64,000 nt of DNA from Planctomycetota bacterium (GTDB taxonomy: Bacteria; Planctomycetota; Planctomycetia; Pirellulales; PNKZ01), in the NCBI GenBank assembly GCA_018242585.1, contig JAFEBQ010000051.1, forward strand, positions 1-64,000. The letters are read 5' to 3'. Positions 34,372-43,769 of the stretch are shown in pieces. A program made the position numbers and the translations under genes. Position 1 is the first letter of the stretch. Every line of letters begins with the position of its first letter. Under the pieces are notes generated by a model that was given only the letters and a program-made list of their open reading frames with translations, was not told the DNA's origin and did no database searches.

Positions 34372-35358
34372 ATGCTCGGTCGCAAGCCGCGCGTCGCGCC
34401 ACTGGAATCCATCGAACGACGACGGCAGATCATGCTTGGCGCCCTGGCATCACCGACCGCTCGCACGACGCCCCAGGCCAGGCCGCGCGTCGGCCTGGTG
34501 GCGGGCTGGGGGCGCTATCCGATTCTGGTGGCCGAGTCGCTGGGCCGAGCCGGGTTCGACGTATTTTGCCTGGGGATCAAGGAACATGCCGATCCGGCGC
34601 TGGCCACGCGATGCGCCAGCTTTGAATGGGTCGGCGTGGCGAAGGTGGGCCGGATGGTTCGCCACTTCCAACGGCACGATGTCCGCGACGTGACGCTGGC
34701 CGGCAAGATTCACAAATCGCGACTGTTCAACCGCTGGGCATTGGCGCAACTGATGCCCGATTGGCGAACGCTGCGGGTGTTTTGTCAGCATTTCATCTTT
34801 GCCACCAAGGACCGGCAAGACGACACGCTGCTGTTGGCGGTGGTCAATGATTTTGCCTCGGCCGGGCTGACGGTGGCGCCGGCCACGAACTTTGCTCCGG
34901 AGTTGCTCGTGAAATTCCGTCAACTGACCCGCCGCGCTCCCAACCAGGCCGAGCGCCGCGACGCGATCTTCGGCTGGCAGGCGGCCAAGCAACTGGGGGG
35001 CCTCGACATCGGCCAAAGCGTGGTCATCAAGAGCCAGGTCGCGATTGCCGTCGAGGCCATCGAAGGGACCGACCGTTGCATCGAACGGGCCGGCGCGCTC
35101 TGCCGGCAGGGGCACTTCACGGTGGTGAAGGTCGCCAAGCCGCAACAAGACATGCGGTTCGATGTGCCGACCATCGGGCTGGGGACGTTGCAGACGATGG
35201 TGCAAGCCGGCGGCAGTTGTCTGGCGATCGAGGCCGGTCGCACGATCGTGCTCGACGAAATGGAAGTGGTCGAGTTCGCCGACCAGCACGGCATTTCCAT
35301 CGTGGCGCTCGACGCCCAGGGGAACTTCCCGACCGACGCCACGCCCGCCGCGGCGTGA
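34372..35358 (+). CDS. lpxI: UDP-2,3-diacylglucosamine pyrophosphatase LpxI
   Basis: Cuts UDP-2,3-diacylglucosamine to lipid X; it is the LpxI type, not the LpxH metallophosphatase. The core (about residues 38-310 from this start) shows VGLVAGWGRYP, the AGKIHKS block and QDMRFDVPTIGLGTLQTM with the AGGSCLAIEAG stretch typical of DUF1009/LpxI. Starts at 34372 or 34432 are both possible with no clear ribosome site; 34372 is used as it is closest to the lpxD stop, giving 328 residues. The lpxD neighbour supports the assignment. Confidence 0.85.
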   Translation: MLGRKPRVAPLESIERRRQIMLGALASPTARTTPQARPRVGLVAGWGRYPILVAESLGRAGFDVFCLGIKEHADPALATRCASFEWVGVAKVGRMVRHFQRHDVRDVTLAGKIHKSRLFNRWALAQLMPDWRTLRVFCQHFIFATKDRQDDTLLLAVVNDFASAGLTVAPATNFAPELLVKFRQLTRRAPNQAERRDAIFGWQAAKQLGGLDIGQSVVIKSQVAIAVEAIEGTDRCIERAGALCRQGHFTVVKVAKPQQDMRFDVPTIGLGTLQTMVQAGGSCLAIEAGRTIVLDEMEVVEFADQHGISIVALDAQGNFPTDATPAAA

Positions 35359-35458
35359 CGGTTCGTCCGGTCCCGGTCACGACCCGGCTTGCGGCGGTTG
35401 CTTTTATTGCGAAACCGTTACTTTTTTATTGGGAGGCAAGGTTACTATCGGGACCAAA

Positions 35459-35487
35459 TTGCTACCCATTGTGAGGGGGGCTAGACT
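35459..35487 (+). promoter_or_regulatory. Promoter candidate for the repeat kinase
   Basis: TTGCTA (35459-35464), a 17-base spacer and TAGACT (35482-35487). The predicted start near 35494 gives a short leader before the ATG at 35521, which has AGGG 6-7 bases upstream. Confidence 0.5.
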
Positions 35488-35520
35488 GAGTGCTTCACTC
35501 AATCGTTGGGCAGGGCAAAC

Positions 35521-38500
35521 ATGTCATCCCCTCTCGAATCGCTGGTCAAGCAACTGACCGATTCGAGCATCATTGCGCGCGGCAAGCTCGAAAACTTCAT
35601 CCCGCCCAAGGCCCAGCCCAAGGACGCCGACGAACTGATCGCCCAGTTGGTCAAGTCCGGCGACCTCACCCAGTTCCAAGCCACCCAGATCAAAGCCGGC
35701 AAGGCCAAGGCATTGATCCTGGGCAACTACACGATTCTCGATCGGATCGGCGCCGGCGGGATGGGGCAGGTGTTCAAGGCCATCCATCGCCGGATGGAGC
35801 GCCTGGTGGCGATCAAGATGTTGCCGCCCGCCATGACCAAAGACGCGGCCGCGCTCGCTCGCTTTCAACGCGAGGTCAAAGCCGCGGCCAAGTTGCGCCA
35901 CACGAACATCGTGGCCGCCGATGACGCCGACGAAGCGAATGGCGTCCACTTCCTGGTCATGGAATACATCGATGGCCGCGACTTGTCGGCCACGGTCAAA
36001 AAGGACGGCCCGCTGCCAGTCGCGAAGGCGGTCAACTACGTCCTGCAAGCGGCGCGCGGCCTGGAGTTTGCCCACGGCGAAGGAGTGATCCACCGCGACA
36101 TCAAGCCGGCGAACTTGCTGCTCGATAAGAAAGGGTCGGTCAAGATTCTCGACATGGGCCTGGCCCGCATCGAGCAACCTGGTGGAGTCCAGGCCGAATT
36201 GACCGGCACCGGCGCCATCATGGGAACGGTCGATTACATGGCCCCCGAGCAAGGCATGAGCACCAAGCATGCCGACGCGCGGGCCGATATTTACAGCCTG
36301 GGCTGCTCGCTTTACTACCTGCTCGTGGGCAAGGCGATGTACGGCGGCGAGACGGTGGCGGCAAAACTCGTGGCCCATCATACGCACCCAATCCCCGACC
36401 TGGGCGAAGGTCGCCCCGACATTCCCGAGCAGCTCGAAACCGTCTTCAAGAAGATGGTGACCAAGCGGATCGAGGATCGCTACCAGACGATGACTGAAGT
36501 GATCGCCGACCTGGAGCGGTGCCAGTCAGCGGTCCAGGAGGCCGGTTCGAGCGCGACGAGCGTTTTCAGCGCGTCCAGCACCAACCAGGCTTCGGATATG
36601 TCGATCTTGATGCAGCAAGGCGGGCTGCGTTCGATCTACGGCGAAGAATCGCCCCAAGCATTTCCGGTCGCAACACCACCTAAAAGCAAGGCCACGCCAA
36701 AAGCATCAACGGGTGGAACGGGGAATAAGAACCGGGGTCTGTTGATTGGCGCTGGCGCCGCTGGGTTCTTGTGCCTGGCTCTGGGCGTGTGGTTCATCTT
36801 CAAGGACAAGAGCGGCAAGGAAGTCGCTCGGGTCGAGCTGCCCGCTGGCGGTTCGGTGGAAGTGAAGACGGACAAACCAAAGGCCGACGAAGCTGACATG
36901 CCGTCAACATTTCCGCTTGGCGGCGGGCAAAGGATCGCCACCTACAACACACCCGCCTTTAAGAATTGGGTGGCCGTCACGTCCACTCTTTCCCCCGAGA
37001 AGCAAATCGCCGCCGTCAGCAAGAAGCTGATGGAGTTGAATCCTGGGTTCGACGGAAAGTTGGCGCATTGGGACGGGAAAGGCCCGCCCAAGATCGAGAA
37101 TGGCGTGGTCACGGGGTTAGGATTCAATGCTGTCGACGTGACCGATATTTCGCCAGTGCGCGCGTTGATGGGACTGAAGTTTCTGAAATGTTCTGGCAAC
37201 TACGTGGACAAGAGTAAGCTTTCCGATCTTTCGCCTCTCGCGGGCATGCCTTTGACGAATCTGTCTTGCGACAACACGCAGGTCTCCGACCTGTCACCGC
37301 TGCGAGGCATGAAACTGACGATTCTGTATTGCTTCCGCACACGAGTATCAGACCTATCACCACTCGAAAAGATGCCTCTGACGACCGTGTCGATTCACGA
37401 AACATTGGTGTCGGATCTTTCGCCTCTGGAAAGCTGCGGCAGCCTGAAATCCCTGCTGGTCAACGACACCAATGTCACCGCCGCCCAGGTGGCCGCTCTG
37501 CAAAAGGCTTTACCCAATTGCAAGATCGAGTGGGACGATCCAGCGAAGGCGATCAAGAAGCTCGCCTACCTCGACCCAGCGTTCCAGAAGTGGGTCGCTG
37601 AGACGCAGAAGCTGCCGTCCGACAAGCAGATTGAAGCGGTCAGCAAGAAGCTGACGGAGTTGAACCCTGGCTTCGATGGAATTGTAACCGGATTCGACGG
37701 GAAAGGCCCACCGAAAATCGAAGGCACTACCGTCACGGAATTAGGATTGTTCGTCAATAACGTGATGGACCTGTCGCCGGTGCGAGCCTTAACAACCTTG
37801 AAAGCTTTCAGTATTAAGTCGTCTAAACTAACGCCGGCAAATTTGACCGACATCACACCGCTGGCGGGAATGCAACTTAGCAACGTGATGATCTACAGCA
37901 CGCCGGTATCGGACCTGACCCCGCTTCGAGGAATGCCCTTGAAGAGACTGCATATCGGGTATACGAAAGTCTCTGACCTCTCGCCCATGCAGGGGATGCA
38001 ATTGGACTATATCTCAGTCCTAATGACACACGTCTCTGACCTGTCGCCACTGTCTGGAATGCCTTTGCACACCGTTTGGTGCGATCGTTCGCAGGTAACC
38101 GACCTGTCGCCATTGGAACAATGCAAGAACCTGACCTATGTGAATGCCAAAGAACTGAGAATCACCGCCGCCCAAGTCGCATCTCTGCAAAAAGCCCTGC
38201 CCAACTGCAAGATCGATTGGGATGGTGCGGCGACATCGGCCAAGCCCAAGCTCGCCTATCTCGACCCTGCCTTCCAGCAGTGGGTGTCCGATACGCAAAA
38301 GCTCCCGGCGGATAAGCAGATCGAAGCGGTCAGCAAAAAGCTGACGGAGTTGAACCCTGGGTTTGATGGGAAGTTGACGCCCACGATCAAGAACGGAGTG
38401 GTCACAAACATGACGGTCCTCACGGACAATGTAACCGACATTTCGCCGGTGAGGGCGTTAAAGGACCTCGACTATCTCGATTGCTCCGGAAGTGACTCCA

Positions 38501-40200
38501 ATTCTCGCAGCAATGGCAAACTTGTCGATTTGTCCCCCTTGGCAGAAATGTCGCTCACTCGTTTGTCGGTCAGCGGAACGCAAGTGACCGACCTTTCTCC
38601 GTTAAAAACACTTCCGCTGAACGAACTGAATTGCGGCACATCGCCACTAGTCGACCTCTCGCCGCTTCGTGGCACGAAGATCATGAAGCTGGCGTGTCCC
38701 AATACCAAGATCGACGATCTTTCGCCGTTGCAGGGGATGCCGCTGGTCAGTCTTCACGTGCCAAATTGCAGATATATCGATTTGTCTCCCTTGGCGGGAC
38801 TACCATTGAAGTCAATCGTCTGCGGCGGCCGTGAATCAAAGGTTACGAATATTTCCCCGCTAGCATCCTGCAAGGAATTGCAGCAGGTAGGTATTTATGG
38901 CGTAAAGGTCACCCCCGCTCAGGTCGCCGCCCTGCAAAAGGCCCTGCCCAATTGCAAAATCGATTGGGATGATCCGGCGAAGGCGACGACCAAGAAGCTC
39001 GCCTACCTCGACCCAGCCTTCCAAAAGTGGGTTGCCGAGACGCAAAAGCTCCCCGCCGACAAGCAGATCGAAGCGGTGCGCCGGAAGCTGGTGGAGTTGA
39101 ACCCCGGTTTCGACGGCAAAGTTAAGGATGTCAACATTTCGAACTTGCCCGACTCTCAAGAGCAGGTCGTCAAGGGGCTTGGAATTGTTACGGACGACGT
39201 GACCGATATTTCGCCGCTGAGGGTCTTGACGCATCTCTCGATCCTTTCGTGCCGCGGCAGCAAGCCGGGCGCTGGTCGATTGTCCGACCTATCGCCGCTC
39301 GAAGGCCTGAACCTGAATCACATCGGCTTCTCTCCAGGAATCTGCACCACTGGGATCGACGTACTGCGGCGGATGAAGAGCCTTAACACGGTTGGCATTG
39401 GCGACAAGTTCGAGCAAGTTAAGGCCGCCGATTTTTGGAAGCGTTACGACGCGGGCGAGTTCGCCAAACCTGCCATCGCCAAGAAGCTCGCCTACCTCGA
39501 CCCCGCCTTCCAGCAGTGGGTCACTGATACGCAAAAGCTCTCGGCTGAGCAGCAGATCGAAGCGGTCAGCAAGAAGCTGGCGGAGTTGAATCCGGGGTTC
39601 GATGGAAGGATCACGGGGTGGGACGAGGGAACTGAGGCGGCGATCAAGAATGGTGTGGTCACGGAACTTGCATTTGCCACTGACAACGTGGAGGACATTT
39701 CCCCAGTGCGAGCGTTAGTGGGGTTGAGGAAAATGGGATGCGATGGCAGCGTTAGGGGGAAAGGCAAGTTGACTGATTTGTCGCCGCTTCAAGGGATGAA
39801 ACTGTCAAGTCTACGATTCGGAAACACGCAAGTCACCAACTTGTCCCCGCTGCGAGGGATGCCACTAACGAGCGTAGGATGCCCCAATACGCCGGTGTCC
39901 GACTTATCCGTTCTGGAAGGGATGAAGTTGACCTTTTTTTATTGCCACTACACACAGGTGTCCGACCTGTCGCCGCTCCAAGGGATGCCACTGACGCAAA
40001 TGCAATGCGATGGCACACAAGTTTCCAATCTGTCGCCGTTAGAGAATTGCAAATCCTTGGTTTTCCTGAACACCAGAAACACCAAAGTCACCGCAACACA
40101 GATCACCGCGCTGCAAAAGGCCTTGCCCAATTGCAAGATCGAATGGGATGATCCGGCCAAGGCGGCGACATCTCAGCCCCAGCCAGCCGCGGCCAAATAG
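35521..40200 (+). CDS. Ser/Thr protein kinase with five LRR-like modules
   Basis: A 1559-residue membrane-bound kinase. Residues 70-340 form a Hanks-type kinase: glycine loop [10 protein letters not shown], Lys99 (VAIKML), HRD at 191-193 ([10 protein letters not shown]), D211 in ILDMGLA (DMG in place of DFG) and MAPEQ. A low-complexity linker and one transmembrane helix (about 407-427) follow. The extracellular part has five modules, each opening with a DPAFQ-W ... LNPGFDG header and mostly carrying DLSPL-type leucine-rich repeats (see the repeat feature). The ATG at 35521 is chosen over a TTG at 35506. A receptor kinase is likely; the ligand is unknown. Repetition on this scale invites assembly error, though each copy is distinct enough to read. 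Confidence 0.93.
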   Translation: MSSPLESLVKQLTDSSIIARGKLENFIPPKAQPKDADELIAQLVKSGDLTQFQATQIKAGKAKALILGNYTILDRIGAGGMGQVFKAIHRRMERLVAIKMLPPAMTKDAAALARFQREVKAAAKLRHTNIVAADDADEANGVHFLVMEYIDGRDLSATVKKDGPLPVAKAVNYVLQAARGLEFAHGEGVIHRDIKPANLLLDKKGSVKILDMGLARIEQPGGVQAELTGTGAIMGTVDYMAPEQGMSTKHADARADIYSLGCSLYYLLVGKAMYGGETVAAKLVAHHTHPIPDLGEGRPDIPEQLETVFKKMVTKRIEDRYQTMTEVIADLERCQSAVQEAGSSATSVFSASSTNQASDMSILMQQGGLRSIYGEESPQAFPVATPPKSKATPKASTGGTGNKNRGLLIGAGAAGFLCLALGVWFIFKDKSGKEVARVELPAGGSVEVKTDKPKADEADMPSTFPLGGGQRIATYNTPAFKNWVAVTSTLSPEKQIAAVSKKLMELNPGFDGKLAHWDGKGPPKIENGVVTGLGFNAVDVTDISPVRALMGLKFLKCSGNYVDKSKLSDLSPLAGMPLTNLSCDNTQVSDLSPLRGMKLTILYCFRTRVSDLSPLEKMPLTTVSIHETLVSDLSPLESCGSLKSLLVNDTNVTAAQVAALQKALPNCKIEWDDPAKAIKKLAYLDPAFQKWVAETQKLPSDKQIEAVSKKLTELNPGFDGIVTGFDGKGPPKIEGTTVTELGLFVNNVMDLSPVRALTTLKAFSIKSSKLTPANLTDITPLAGMQLSNVMIYSTPVSDLTPLRGMPLKRLHIGYTKVSDLSPMQGMQLDYISVLMTHVSDLSPLSGMPLHTVWCDRSQVTDLSPLEQCKNLTYVNAKELRITAAQVASLQKALPNCKIDWDGAATSAKPKLAYLDPAFQQWVSDTQKLPADKQIEAVSKKLTELNPGFDGKLTPTIKNGVVTNMTVLTDNVTDISPVRALKDLDYLDCSGSDSNSRSNGKLVDLSPLAEMSLTRLSVSGTQVTDLSPLKTLPLNELNCGTSPLVDLSPLRGTKIMKLACPNTKIDDLSPLQGMPLVSLHVPNCRYIDLSPLAGLPLKSIVCGGRESKVTNISPLASCKELQQVGIYGVKVTPAQVAALQKALPNCKIDWDDPAKATTKKLAYLDPAFQKWVAETQKLPADKQIEAVRRKLVELNPGFDGKVKDVNISNLPDSQEQVVKGLGIVTDDVTDISPLRVLTHLSILSCRGSKPGAGRLSDLSPLEGLNLNHIGFSPGICTTGIDVLRRMKSLNTVGIGDKFEQVKAADFWKRYDAGEFAKPAIAKKLAYLDPAFQQWVTDTQKLSAEQQIEAVSKKLAELNPGFDGRITGWDEGTEAAIKNGVVTELAFATDNVEDISPVRALVGLRKMGCDGSVRGKGKLTDLSPLQGMKLSSLRFGNTQVTNLSPLRGMPLTSVGCPNTPVSDLSVLEGMKLTFFYCHYTQVSDLSPLQGMPLTQMQCDGTQVSNLSPLENCKSLVFLNTRNTKVTATQITALQKALPNCKIEWDDPAKAATSQPQPAAAK
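36943..40173 (+). repeat. Five tandem LRR-like modules inside the kinase gene
   Basis: Modules begin at about 36943, 37561, 38251, 38998 and 39487 and are about 206, 230, 249, 163 and 229 residues long. Each starts with a stretch like [25 protein letters not shown] and ELNPGFDG. Most end with [21 protein letters not shown]. Between are units like [20 protein letters not shown] and [12 protein letters not shown] at about 22-residue spacing. The fourth lacks the LRR middle and ends differently ([16 protein letters not shown]), so it looks partly decayed. Confidence 0.85.
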
Positions 40201-40318
40201 CTCGGTGCAGCATCGATCGCATCGATGGCCTGGCCGTCGGTGCTGCGCGGAACTCCGTGGGCGCGCGCAACTCAAATGAAAACTCGCCACCCGCGCGGGT
40301 CGGCGCTCGAGGTTTCTT

Positions 40319-40358
40319 GCGGCCTTCGGCCGCCCAGGTGCAAGCACCTGGGCCACCC
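40319..40358. repeat. Paired hairpins after the kinase gene
   Basis: GCGGCC-TTC-GGCCGC followed directly by CCCAGGTG-CAAG-CACCTGGG and then CCACCC. The second hairpin resembles the terminator at 33089-33121, and the CCACCC end resembles the outer arm of the element at 58386-58516. It lies between the convergent kinase and esterase genes and may terminate both; there is no T-run. Confidence 0.55.
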
Positions 40359-40383
40359 CTGCGCCAGGGTTCTGAGGCCTGCG

Positions 40384-41196
40384 CTAGTCGTCCGACACCA
40401 GGAACTCCACCGCTTCGGGCACCCAGCCGCTGTCCCACCGATGCTTCCGCTGTTGGCTGTTGGAGTAGCCGTGCGGAATGTCCAAGCGTTCGAGCTGCGC
40501 GTGCATCGCAAAGGCCTGGTCGCGGAAGTTGTCGTACCCGAACACGCCCAGTTGTTCCCGTTCGCGCAGGGTGACGGCCCGCCGTTCGATGACGCCGGGC
40601 AGTTCGTAGTCCAAGAACTGCTCTTCGTTGGTAAAGACGATCGACATGCCGTATCTGGCCGGCGTGGTTTCGGTCAGCGGCGCATCCCAGGCGGCCGCTC
40701 GAAAGAACCGTTGCGGATGACGCAGCGCCAGGCTCCAAGCCCCCCAGCCTGATTTGCTGAAGCCGAGGAGCAGGCAGGCGTTCCCTTCGAAGCGACAGGG
40801 ATAGTTCGCCGTGATGGCGGGGAGCACGACCTTGAGCAGATAGGTTTCCTGCTGCAACTGGGGGTTCGTCGGATGGTCGCCGTACCACGGCAGATTCGAG
40901 AACGACGGGCTGATGCAGATGAGTTGATGCTTATTGTGCAGGTCGTGGCGGCGCACTTCGGCCAGACCGTCGCCATACTGGTGCTCTTCCTTGGGTTCCA
41001 CGGGCAATACCAGCAGCACGCGGTACTGACGCTCGGCGTCGAACTTTTCAGGCAGCAGCACGCGCAGTGACGTTTCGCCCGCCTGATAGTCACAGACGAT
41101 CGTGTGGCGCAAAAAGCCGTCCTGGTCGCGCTCGGCATTCGAGACTTCGGGGTCCGCGGCCAGCGCGGCCAATACGACGGCAAGGGTGGTCAGCAT
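40384..41196 (-). CDS. Secreted alpha/beta-hydrolase, esterase-like
   Basis: A 270-residue protein with a short signal peptide (LTTLAVVLAALAA). The fold and the LLLGFSKSGWG nucleophile-elbow region suggest an esterase of the PHB depolymerase/feruloyl esterase kind, with Ser147 as the likely nucleophile. The motif is GxSxS rather than the usual GxSxG. A candidate catalytic His lies near the end (KHRWDSGW). Substrate unknown. It ends close to the kinase stop (converging) and is 103 bases downstream of the yebC gene on the same strand. Confidence 0.65.
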   Translation of the reverse strand: MLTTLAVVLAALAADPEVSNAERDQDGFLRHTIVCDYQAGETSLRVLLPEKFDAERQYRVLLVLPVEPKEEHQYGDGLAEVRRHDLHNKHQLICISPSFSNLPWYGDHPTNPQLQQETYLLKVVLPAITANYPCRFEGNACLLLGFSKSGWGAWSLALRHPQRFFRAAAWDAPLTETTPARYGMSIVFTNEEQFLDYELPGVIERRAVTLREREQLGVFGYDNFRDQAFAMHAQLERLDIPHGYSNSQQRKHRWDSGWVPEAVEFLVSDD

Positions 41197-41299
41197 GGTG
41201 TGCGAACCTCGAGCAAAGGGTTGATTGGTCGGCGGCGCTGATGTCCCAGCAAGTCAGCGACATCGCCGGACGCCATCATCGTCAACATTCGTCGCCGGA

Positions 41300-42034
41300 T
41301 CAATCGGCGCTTTCGCTGGGCAAATCGACGTTGTGATAGACGTCCTGTACGTCGTCGCAATCGTTCAACATGCTGATCAGCTTTTGAAACATCGCCAGGT
41401 CGTCGGCACCAAGCTCCTTATTCCCTTGCGCGAGGAAGGTGATTTCCTGGACTTCCAACTCGGTCTTGGGAAACGCTTGTAGCAACGCCGTCTTCGCTTT
41501 GTAGAACTCGCTGGGCGGGGCAAAGATTGTCACGCGATTGTCTTTGCATTCGATTTCGCCCACGTCGACCTCGGCCCCAAACATCGTTTCGAGCACTTCG
41601 TCTTCGTTGTTTCCTGGGAACGACAGAATCGCGAGTTGGTCGAACAGATGGGCGACCGAGCCCGTGGCGCCCAATTTGGAGCCGGTCTTGGTGAAACAAT
41701 TGCGGACTTCGGAAATCGTCCGCGTGTTGTTGTCGGTCAAGCAATCGACGATGACCATCGAGCCGCCCGGCCCAAACCCCTCGTAGCGGGCCGAGACGAA
41801 GTCCTCGCCGCCGACCCCGCGCGCCTTCTCGATCGCCTTGTCAATGACGTGGGCCGGCACCTGATCGCGTTTGGCTTTTTCAATCAGGCTCCGCAACGCG
41901 GGATTGGCCTCGGGATCGGCCACGCCATTCTTGGCGACGACGTACAGCCGCTTGCCGTACTTGGAGTAGAGCTTCGATTTCTGAGCCGCCGTCTTGAAGA
42001 TGGCGTTTTTGCGGTTCTCGAAATTTCTTCCCAT
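41300..42034 (-). CDS. YebC/PmpR (TACO1) family protein
   Basis: A 244-residue YebC-type protein beginning MGRNFENRK and continuing NPALRSLIEKAK, IDKAIEKARG and YEGFGPGG, the full family signature. Members act as DNA-binding transcription regulators or ribosome-associated factors that aid translation of polyproline stretches. The latter would fit the EF-P locus in this window, but no link is shown. The length is standard. The GRNFENRK start resembles the YeeN-like branch, so I give no symbol. Confidence 0.93.
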   Translation of the reverse strand: MGRNFENRKNAIFKTAAQKSKLYSKYGKRLYVVAKNGVADPEANPALRSLIEKAKRDQVPAHVIDKAIEKARGVGGEDFVSARYEGFGPGGSMVIVDCLTDNNTRTISEVRNCFTKTGSKLGATGSVAHLFDQLAILSFPGNNEDEVLETMFGAEVDVGEIECKDNRVTIFAPPSEFYKAKTALLQAFPKTELEVQEITFLAQGNKELGADDLAMFQKLISMLNDCDDVQDVYHNVDLPSESAD

Positions 42035-42334
42035 GAGACTCTTCTTCAGCTGGTGTTCGATGGTCTGGCGTCATTGGACGGTAGCATTTTTCAGCCTGTT
42101 TTTCCAGGCGATGCGGCGACACGCCCGACCAGCCGGAAGCATGCCCGGCAGGGACATTCACCAGATTATTACGGTCGGCATCATCTTTCGGCGAGATGTA
42201 ACACGCCGCACTTGCGCCGAGTACAATGGTCCCTAACTAGCTTTGGAGCGAATCGACCAAAGCGGGATGGGGCGCAAATAGGTTCGAGCCAGCGTGAGTA
42301 TTGTCAAGCATTCTCCAGCATGCGCGAGGGATCC

Positions 42335-43288
42335 ATGTCCCCTCCTTTTGGTCGTCGTGCGTTTCTCGACCAGACGATGGCGGCCGGCGTTGGTTGCTTG
42401 GCCGCGAGTGTCGTCGGGCCAATGGCGCATGCGTGGCCTGGATCAGTCAAATCTCAGCGCTCGCTGTTCGACGGCCGGACATTCGCCGGCTGGCGGCCCA
42501 TGCCACGATTGCCGATTCCGCGCGACGTGGTGCTAGCGAACCTTCCCCCGGACCAACTCAAGGCGGCCGTTTTTCAATGGTATGAAGAGCACCACCGGGT
42601 CGAGGAAATCAAATACCGGGGGCGCTGGGAAGTGAAGGACGGCACGATCGTGAGTGGCCACAATCCGATCGATTCGATGCACGGCGCTTACCTGGTGAGC
42701 GAGGAGACGTTCTCCGACTTTGAATTGGAGCTGGAAACTCGTCCCGATTGGCCCGTGGATACGGGAATCATGGTTCGCGCGCACGAACTGGGAAACATGG
42801 GGTTTCAGGTGCTCGTCGATCACCGGCCCCACGGCTGCATTGGCGGCGTCTATGGCAACTCGATCGGGGGCTTTATTGCCGCTCCCTTTATCATGACGGG
42901 GGATCGGCTGTCCGAGATGCGGGTCGGCAATCTCCGGCAGACAGCGCCGACTGGCAGTGCGATTCCGGTTAAACCAGACTTCGGCGCGAGCTTTGATGAT
43001 TTTCTGAAGTGCTGGCGCGTGAACGACTGGAATCACTTCCGCATCCGCTGCGTGGGGCAGCTTCCGGTGATTACCACGTGGATCAATGGCACGAAGGTCT
43101 GCGAACTCAATACCGCCAAGATCAAGGCCGTTGGTTACGACCCCGAGCGCGTCGCCAAACAGCTAGGAAACGCGGGGCATCTTGCGTTCGAGGTTCACGA
43201 CGTCAGCCTCAAGAACCCGCTGCGCCGCGACCGCTGGGAAGTGGGAGCCGTTTGCCGCTGGCGAAATATTCGCATCACCGAGCTTTGA
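42335..43288 (+). CDS. DUF1080/3-keto-disaccharide hydrolase-like protein, exported
   Basis: A 317-residue protein with a Tat-like leader (GRRAFLDQTMAAGVG) and then a DUF1080 beta-sandwich domain, starting SLFDGRTFAGW and including the GRWEVKDGTIVSG, DFELELETR and TTWINGTKVCEL blocks. These are the same blocks seen at the C-terminus of the large PVC protein at 19494-23618. GAGGG sits about 4 bases before the ATG at 42335; the frame extends upstream without conservation. Probably acts on glycans outside the cytoplasm. Confidence 0.85.
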   Translation: MSPPFGRRAFLDQTMAAGVGCLAASVVGPMAHAWPGSVKSQRSLFDGRTFAGWRPMPRLPIPRDVVLANLPPDQLKAAVFQWYEEHHRVEEIKYRGRWEVKDGTIVSGHNPIDSMHGAYLVSEETFSDFELELETRPDWPVDTGIMVRAHELGNMGFQVLVDHRPHGCIGGVYGNSIGGFIAAPFIMTGDRLSEMRVGNLRQTAPTGSAIPVKPDFGASFDDFLKCWRVNDWNHFRIRCVGQLPVITTWINGTKVCELNTAKIKAVGYDPERVAKQLGNAGHLAFEVHDVSLKNPLRRDRWEVGAVCRWRNIRITEL

Positions 43289-43517
43289 GGCGCCTTCGAG
43301 CTCGACGCGCCGAGGGATTCTTCACGAAACTGCCTTTGATCCAACCGCCGCCGCCGTTAGAGGCTTCCAGCCAGTCTCCTTGTACGGATTGAATGGTCAG
43401 CGCGGTCCCCGCCGAGACCACGTCGACCACCTTGTCTTCGACCTTGATCTCGGAGCGTTGGATCACAATCACCGGCCAGCCAGAATCTGGCTTGGAGGAG
43501 CAATTAGCGTCTAGCGA
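43275..43517 (-). pseudogene. Remnant of an SH3-like domain protein
   Basis: A frame on the minus strand reads SGWPVIVIQRSEIKVEDKV, then SAGTALTIQSVQGDWLEA and GGGGWIKGSFV. This pattern is typical of SH3b-type wall or surface domains, but it has no start with a ribosome site and a stop just upstream. It looks like one leftover repeat unit of a larger protein. The reading is my inference; it may be a chance frame. Confidence 0.35.
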
Positions 43518-43616
43518 TTAGACAAATGCGGCCAGTTGTCAAGCAGAGAGGCTAGGGACTAGGGGAAGACAATCCTTCGATCGCTTAGCCGCCACTCCAT
43601 AGGAGTGCGCGACGTT

Positions 43617-43693
43617 CGCTTTCCTTCTTTGCGTCCATCGCGCCTTTGCGGTTCATTTCTCTGCGATTTCTCCGCGCCTCCGCGGTTCAATTG
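43617..43693. repeat. Common intergenic CTTTGCG/CCGCGG-type repeat
   Basis: The stretch CTTTGCGTCC, CGCCTTTGCGG, TTCATTTCTCTGCG, TCTCCGCGCCTCCGCGG and TTCAA is a widespread kind of intergenic repeat in bacterial genomes. It fills part of the 480-base gap at 43289-43769, which otherwise holds only the SH3-like remnant. Confidence 0.5.
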
Positions 43694-43769
43694 CCTTGCA
43701 TTTATCCGACGTCGTGACCGTCGTGTCGTCGTGGTCGAATACTCTTCGTCATTCGCGCTTCGGCACTCG

